From NCBI GenBank assembly GCA_018242215.1, contig JAFECG010000022.1:248001-312000 (forward strand): a DNA stretch of 64,000 nt. Direction: 5' to 3'. Each line of letters starts with the position of its first letter. The first letter of the stretch is position 1. Below the pieces are notes generated by a model. It saw nothing but the letters and a program-made list of their open reading frames with translations, ran no database searches and was not told the DNA's origin. Made by a program: the position numbers and the translations under genes. The stretch is from Pseudomonadota bacterium. Lineage in GTDB: Bacteria; Pseudomonadota; Alphaproteobacteria; Rhizobiales; Hyphomicrobiaceae. Of the stretch, positions 60,691 to 64,000 are shown piece after piece.

Positions 60691-60724
60691 GGCCGCCGGG
60701 CATGTCCTTGGCGGCCCTTTTTTT
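60691..60724 (+). terminator. Rho-independent terminator
   Basis: Stem ggccgcc (60691-60697) / ggcggcc (60710-60716) followed by a run of seven T. Confidence 0.85.
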
Positions 60725-60735
60725 CAGAGGCGACG

Positions 60736-61161
60736 ATGATCGTTACATCAAGCTGGTTCACGACGCTCGATCCGGCGAGGTTTTGCCGGATCGGAATTTC
60801 GCGAGGCGTTCCTCGGGGGCAGACGGGCTTTCGTCGTTTTCCTTCCCTGAATCCTGGCCGTTGGTTTAACAGCGTAACGCCCGAAGAATATCGGCACCTA
60901 TATTACGAGGAAGTACTGAGCCGTCTCGACCCGGCGCGCGTCGTCACAGATCTGGAGGCAATGGCCGGCGAGAAAATCGCGGCGCTCCTTTGCTGGGAAC
61001 CGCCCTCTCCCGGGGCGGCATGGTGCCATCGGGGCTTTGTGAGCGAATGGCTGTTCGACGAACTTGGGTTGGAGATTTTCGAAGTCGGGCGAGAGGGCTG
61101 CGGCTGCGGTCATCACCATCCAAAACTCCCTCAGACTTCGCAGCAGCCGTCTCTCTTTTGA
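60736..61161 (+). CDS. DUF488-like protein
   Basis: 141 residues. RIGISRGVPRGQTGFRRFPS, EYRHLYYEEVLSRLDPARVV and IAALLCWEPPSPGAAWCHRG match the DUF488 pattern (lower-case logic: Y-x-E-L, LLC-[WY]-E, CHR). The C-terminus has a Cys/His cluster (GREGCGCGHHHPKL). Function is unknown, often found on mobile DNA. Confidence 0.6.
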   Translation: MIVTSSWFTTLDPARFCRIGISRGVPRGQTGFRRFPSLNPGRWFNSVTPEEYRHLYYEEVLSRLDPARVVTDLEAMAGEKIAALLCWEPPSPGAAWCHRGFVSEWLFDELGLEIFEVGREGCGCGHHHPKLPQTSQQPSLF

Positions 61162-61195
61162 ACTAACAGCCCGCGCCCAAAGTGGCATCGCGCCA

Positions 61196-61414
61196 TCATT
61201 CGGCGCGGGCTTGTGACCGCCGGTTCCCTTGGAGAGTGACCGGCGGGATTTGTTGCGGGCCGTCGAAAGACGGATTTCGACGGCCCGCTCTGGTCCGCGC
61301 GACGACGAAACGCGGGCCGAAATCCACGTCGATCTCGACGTCCGGCACGCCCTGCGAGCGCAGTTTCGCTCGGGCTTGCGCCAGCGTCTCTTCCTGGTTG
61401 GTCTCGGTGGTCAT
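61196..61414 (-). CDS. Small phage-type protein
   Basis: 72 residues, MTTETNQEETLAQARAKLRS onward; basic second half. Its start overlaps the upstream gene by four bases (ATGA). Part of a minus-strand block of small genes. Confidence 0.5.
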   Translation of the reverse strand: MTTETNQEETLAQARAKLRSQGVPDVEIDVDFGPRFVVARTRAGRRNPSFDGPQQIPPVTLQGNRRSQARAE

Positions 61415-61734
61415 GTGGATCTCCGTAACGTTTTGGTCCGCACGCGTTCGAGCGCGACGGCAAAATCTTCATCGAGCAAGGGAAGCCGCAGGCGCGGGCA
61501 GATCAGATCAACCCCGATCGTCCCGGGCGGATCGACCGCAACGAAACACGCTTCGTCGCGAGCGATGAGATCGCGCACGACGGCCTTGCGCTCTTCGAAC
61601 GGCGCTCCGTTCAGACCCGGATTGCCTCGCAACCCAACGGCAGCGAGATCGACAAGGTCGCTCGCATCGTCGTCGGCAGTGAGGTAGTGCGTGACCATCG
61701 CAGCATGGGCGCGGCGGGATTTTCTGTTCGCCAT
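61411..61734 (-). CDS. Unrecognised phage-type protein
   Basis: 107 residues: a basic N-terminus (MANRKSRRAHAAMVTHYLTA) and IGVDLICPRLRLPLLDEDFA. Coupled to the next gene. No family recognised. Confidence 0.5.
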   Translation of the reverse strand: MANRKSRRAHAAMVTHYLTADDDASDLVDLAAVGLRGNPGLNGAPFEERKAVVRDLIARDEACFVAVDPPGTIGVDLICPRLRLPLLDEDFAVALERVRTKTLRRST

Positions 61735-61740
61735 GAGCCA

Positions 61741-61959
61741 TCACCCAGCAAATCGGAGCCAGCGCACTGATCCATCGGAAGGGTCGCGGACCCAGGTCCC
61801 GTTGTTGAGATCGTGAGAGCCTTCCGGGCGATCAGCGACAGGCGACATTTCAACGATGCCGTCTTCGATGCCGTGTCGGATGCCGGCGATGGCCTCGGAT
61901 TTGACTTGCAGTCGTTCGAGCGACGCGCGCATGGCGCGCCGGGTTGAAAGGCGTTTCAT
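61741..61959 (-). CDS. Small unrecognised protein
   Basis: About 72 residues from MKRLSTRRAMRASLERLQVK, ending GTWVRDPSDGSVRWLRFAG. The frame is open to 62100 but the upstream part overlaps another possible gene; the ATG at 61959 follows AGGAACTC and fits better. Confidence 0.45.
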   Translation of the reverse strand: MKRLSTRRAMRASLERLQVKSEAIAGIRHGIEDGIVEMSPVADRPEGSHDLNNGTWVRDPSDGSVRWLRFAG

Positions 61960-62023
61960 GTTTTGAGTTCCTGTTGAATAGGTGTCAGGCTCGCGCGCAC
62001 GCGCGTAGAGCCGCTCAAAATGC

Positions 62024-62131
62024 TCAGTCGCTGTCAGATTGAGCGCGCCGAGATTGATCCCAGGGCTGCAAAACGCCCTTGGCGACAAGCGCATCGTCAT
62101 GGACGCTCGGTCGCCCCTTGGCTCTCGACAT
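62024..62131 (-). CDS. Possible small protein
   Basis: 35 codons from the ATG at 62131 (MSRAKGRPSVHDD); the frame is open upstream into the end of the next gene (LTQEERRLLLALM), so a non-ATG start is possible. Weak evidence. Confidence 0.3.
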   Translation of the reverse strand: MSRAKGRPSVHDDALVAKGVLQPWDQSRRAQSDSD

Positions 62132-62163
62132 GAGGGCCAACAAAAGCCGCCGTTCCTCTTGGG

Positions 62164-62523
62164 TCAGGTTGTTAGGATCGCCGGTACGGTCTTCGTCTCG
62201 ATGGGCAGTCCGCCGGGACCGGTGATTTCAGTTCGCTCGCTATAACCTCGGTCGCGGCCGACCGTTCGAAGGGTGAAGAAAACGGCCTGCGGATTCTTTT
62301 CCCTCACCAGGATCTTGAGCTGGCTCTCGGCGTAATCTTTGAATGTTTCGCGGATCTCGACGAGAGCAGCGCAGATCTCAGGGTATCGCGCGATATAGGC
62401 GTCGATAGTGTTTCGTGAGCAGCCGAGCCGAGATGCGGCGAGACTTTTGTTCCCAGCGCAGCTTTCGAGTACGGCGATGATCTCGCCTGCCTTATACTTG
62501 CGACGGGGCGGTTTCTTGGCCAT
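62164..62523 (-). CDS. Small terminase-like/helix-turn-helix phage protein
   Basis: 119 residues. EIIAVLESCAGNKSLAASRL and GCSRNTIDAYIARYPEICAAL form a helix-turn-helix as in phage small terminases, followed by DYAESQLKILVREKNPQAV and TLRTVGRDRGYSER. This pattern occurs in phage DNA-packaging initiators. No large terminase is within the window. Confidence 0.65.
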   Translation of the reverse strand: MAKKPPRRKYKAGEIIAVLESCAGNKSLAASRLGCSRNTIDAYIARYPEICAALVEIRETFKDYAESQLKILVREKNPQAVFFTLRTVGRDRGYSERTEITGPGGLPIETKTVPAILTT

Positions 62524-62535
62524 GTCTTAGCCCCA

Positions 62536-62967
62536 TCATTTCACCACGTCGGCCCGGCAGTTCGCGAGATCATTGCGGGCGAGAGAGATCAACCCTTCGA
62601 CCATACGGATGATACGGCTCGCGGCGCACGCCCCCGCCAGCGGCTCATCCGTGGCGAATCGGGCTTCGCAGGCGGTGATGATCTGATCCTCGGCGGCGTC
62701 CAGAAACCCTGCTCCGTCGCCACCGGAGATATCGGCATCAATGGCGCCGGTGAGGAGAGCCATCCGAAGAGCTTCGCCGAGAACGATGATGCCGACATTG
62801 AGTTCGGCAGGATCGTCTCGTTGGAGGGCATGGGCGAACCCGGCTTCTAAATCTGATATTCTGGTAGCCTTTCTATCGCCGTCGGCGACGGGTTGGTTTG
62901 CGGGTCGACGTCGGGCCGATGACGTCGTCAATTGAGGGCGTCGATGCACTCTCTGGCGGCGACGCAT
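62536..62967 (-). CDS. Unrecognised phage-type protein (start uncertain)
   Basis: The conserved-looking part is LEAGFAHALQRDDPAELNVG and ACAASRIIRMVEGLISLARN. The only ATG (62967) overlaps the upstream gene by 95 bases; a start near AAAGG at about 62860 would need a non-standard codon, so the N-terminus is open. Confidence 0.45.
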   Translation of the reverse strand: MRRRQRVHRRPQLTTSSARRRPANQPVADGDRKATRISDLEAGFAHALQRDDPAELNVGIIVLGEALRMALLTGAIDADISGGDGAGFLDAAEDQIITACEARFATDEPLAGACAASRIIRMVEGLISLARNDLANCRADVVK

Positions 62968-63100
62968 CGACGGGTGTGTCGACGAGAGTCGGCGGCAGAT
63001 CGACCGGGGCGGCGAATTCCTCGTTGGAGGGCTTCGCGGGCAATATGCCGGCGGCCATGTCCCGCAGCCGTGCGATCGCCGCGCGCTGCCTCGGCGTCAT
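62873..63100 (-). CDS. Small phage-type protein
   Basis: 75 residues, MTPRQRAAIARLRDMAAGIL onward; Pro/Ser-rich middle and a basic end (RKPTRRRRR). It overlaps the following gene's 5' end. Confidence 0.45.
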   Translation of the reverse strand: MTPRQRAAIARLRDMAAGILPAKPSNEEFAAPVDLPPTLVDTPVDASPPESASTPSIDDVIGPTSTRKPTRRRRR

Positions 63101-63158
63101 TCGAATCTCCAGTTGAGTTATGAGGATTAGACTCGCGATAGTTGCGCCGCGGCAGTGG

Positions 63159-63383
63159 TTACGCAGCCTCTGAGGCCCAAAGGCATGCGGCAGCTTGCGC
63201 CTTCAACGCCAAAGCTTGAGCCCTGGCCGCGTCGAGGCGTGCAGCGAAAATCGGATCGCTGCGCCGCCAGCCATGAAATGCAGTCCGGGAAACGCCAACA
63301 TGGCGACACGCGGCGCGAAATGTCAGGCCAGATCGGACCGCCACGATCAATTGTGCGTCGGTCTTGTGATTGCGAACAATCAT
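63159..63383 (-). CDS. Small helix-turn-helix protein
   Basis: 74 residues. SGLTFRAACRHVGVSRTAFH followed by GWRRSDPIFAARLDAARAQA is a terminase-small-subunit-like helix-turn-helix. GGAGGAATAGG precedes the ATG and contains the stop of the upstream gene, so the two are coupled. Confidence 0.6.
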   Translation of the reverse strand: MIVRNHKTDAQLIVAVRSGLTFRAACRHVGVSRTAFHGWRRSDPIFAARLDAARAQALALKAQAAACLWASEAA

Positions 63384-63386
63384 GTC

Positions 63387-63794
63387 CTATTCCTCCATCT
63401 CCGCTTGAGTCCGCAGCGCCGCCGCCAACTGCGGATCGCCCTTTTCGATCACGAACTGTGCAGTGAGGTTCCATGTTCGCTTGAGATATGGATTCCGGAC
63501 GCCCGCCGTGTTCACCGGTAACGCCTTTCGCTCCGCCGCCGGTGCCTCTCCGAGCCTCGGATTTTCATCCCGCAAGTGAGTGAGAAATTCGTTGGCCGTG
63601 ACGGCGCTCCCTTCGAGCTTATATCGAACCTGCGGTTGCCCGGCGTAATCGACGATCGTCGCAACGCCCCCGAGCGCTTTTCTCAACAGGGTCGCGTGCC
63701 TCGTCATGCCGGCGTCGAGAATGGCGCGATCCGTCTCGGAGATGATTAGAGCGGCCTCAAGGGCAGCCACGCGCGTATCTGCGGGTTGGGTCAT
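63387..63794 (-). CDS. Unrecognised phage-type protein
   Basis: 135 residues (RAILDAGMTRHATLLRKALG, NPYLKRTWNLTAQFVIEKGD). It starts the visible minus-strand block. No family recognised, but RTWNLTAQF-type segments occur in phage packaging regions. Confidence 0.45.
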   Translation of the reverse strand: MTQPADTRVAALEAALIISETDRAILDAGMTRHATLLRKALGGVATIVDYAGQPQVRYKLEGSAVTANEFLTHLRDENPRLGEAPAAERKALPVNTAGVRNPYLKRTWNLTAQFVIEKGDPQLAAALRTQAEMEE

Positions 63795-63859
63795 TGTTTC
63801 TATCCTTTCAGTTTATGATGTGGTTCTTTGCCCCGATTTTGGCTCAGGGCGGGTGTCTG

Positions 63860-63924
63860 GTAGTTGGAAACTCCACCAACTACGAAAAACGAAACCGGAC
63901 GGTACGGGCTTGCATGGCCGTACC
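63860..63924. other. Two consecutive hairpins
   Basis: gtagttgg (63860-63867) / ccaactac (63876-63883) and ggtacgg (63901-63907) / ccgtacc (63918-63924) in the gene-free right edge. Could be a regulatory or transcription-end structure upstream of the minus-strand block. Confidence 0.4.
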
Positions 63925-64000
63925 CGTTGCAGATCCCAGCGCTCAGCCTGCCGTGAGACAGGTCGGACATTTGCCATATCAGGATTAGCTGTTCACTGCG

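Noticed and set aside
63794..63988. Plus-strand frame at the right edge
   Set aside because: Short, interrupted by two hairpins and without a ribosome binding site.

Overview
The window is high-GC alphaproteobacterial DNA, most like a Hyphomicrobium-type member of the Hyphomicrobiales (Rhizobiales). This rests on a complete gene-transfer-agent (GTA) structural cluster, MucR, the paired DUF6456 and DnaA-C-like genes, DUF1491, DUF5330 and YcgN families, and an exosortase E system. The genus is an inference.

Positions 1-18.9 kb, all on the minus strand, hold a GTA cluster in the canonical order from right to left: small and large terminase, portal, prohead protease, capsid, head-tail proteins, tail proteins, NlpC/P60 peptidase, the large tail-fibre/host-specificity protein, and a peptidase-lysozyme fusion that runs off the left edge. 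A promoter-like TTGACA-N17-CATCAT lies upstream of the first gene. Two things are unusual. First, the portal protein carries a C-terminal CdiA-CT-like RNase A toxin domain followed by a small probable immunity gene. Downstream lie a second displaced portal 3' tip with another toxin-like domain and partner gene, and a third displaced tip. This is the architecture of CdiA or Rhs orphan cassettes, but in a GTA portal gene. Second, a family of about 11 short palindromic elements is scattered through the GTA region, several of them in frame inside the terminase and portal genes.

Positions 19-50.9 kb look like ordinary chromosome: YcgN, a bifunctional penicillin-binding protein, DUF1214 and DUF1254 proteins, DUF1491, SufE, DUF6456 and DnaA-C-like regulators, MucR, an S9 oligopeptidase, YciI, a class III cyclase, CutA, NAD kinase, nitroreductase, a secreted von Willebrand A protein with a partner, an amino-acid-binding protein, cystathionine beta-lyase, an L,D-transpeptidase, an outer-membrane barrel, exosortase E with its adjacent VPEID-CTERM-like substrate, and a secreted pepsin-like protein.

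Positions 51.1-64 kb look like a genomic island. It starts at a roughly 50-base tRNA 3'-end duplication (51105-51155). It contains an integrase-like N-terminal fragment, a serine resolvase with a palindromic upstream region, a RelE/HigB-HigA toxin-antitoxin pair, two genes with PD-(D/E)xK-like motifs, a gene broken by an internal deletion, and a block of small phage-type genes on the minus strand at the right edge.
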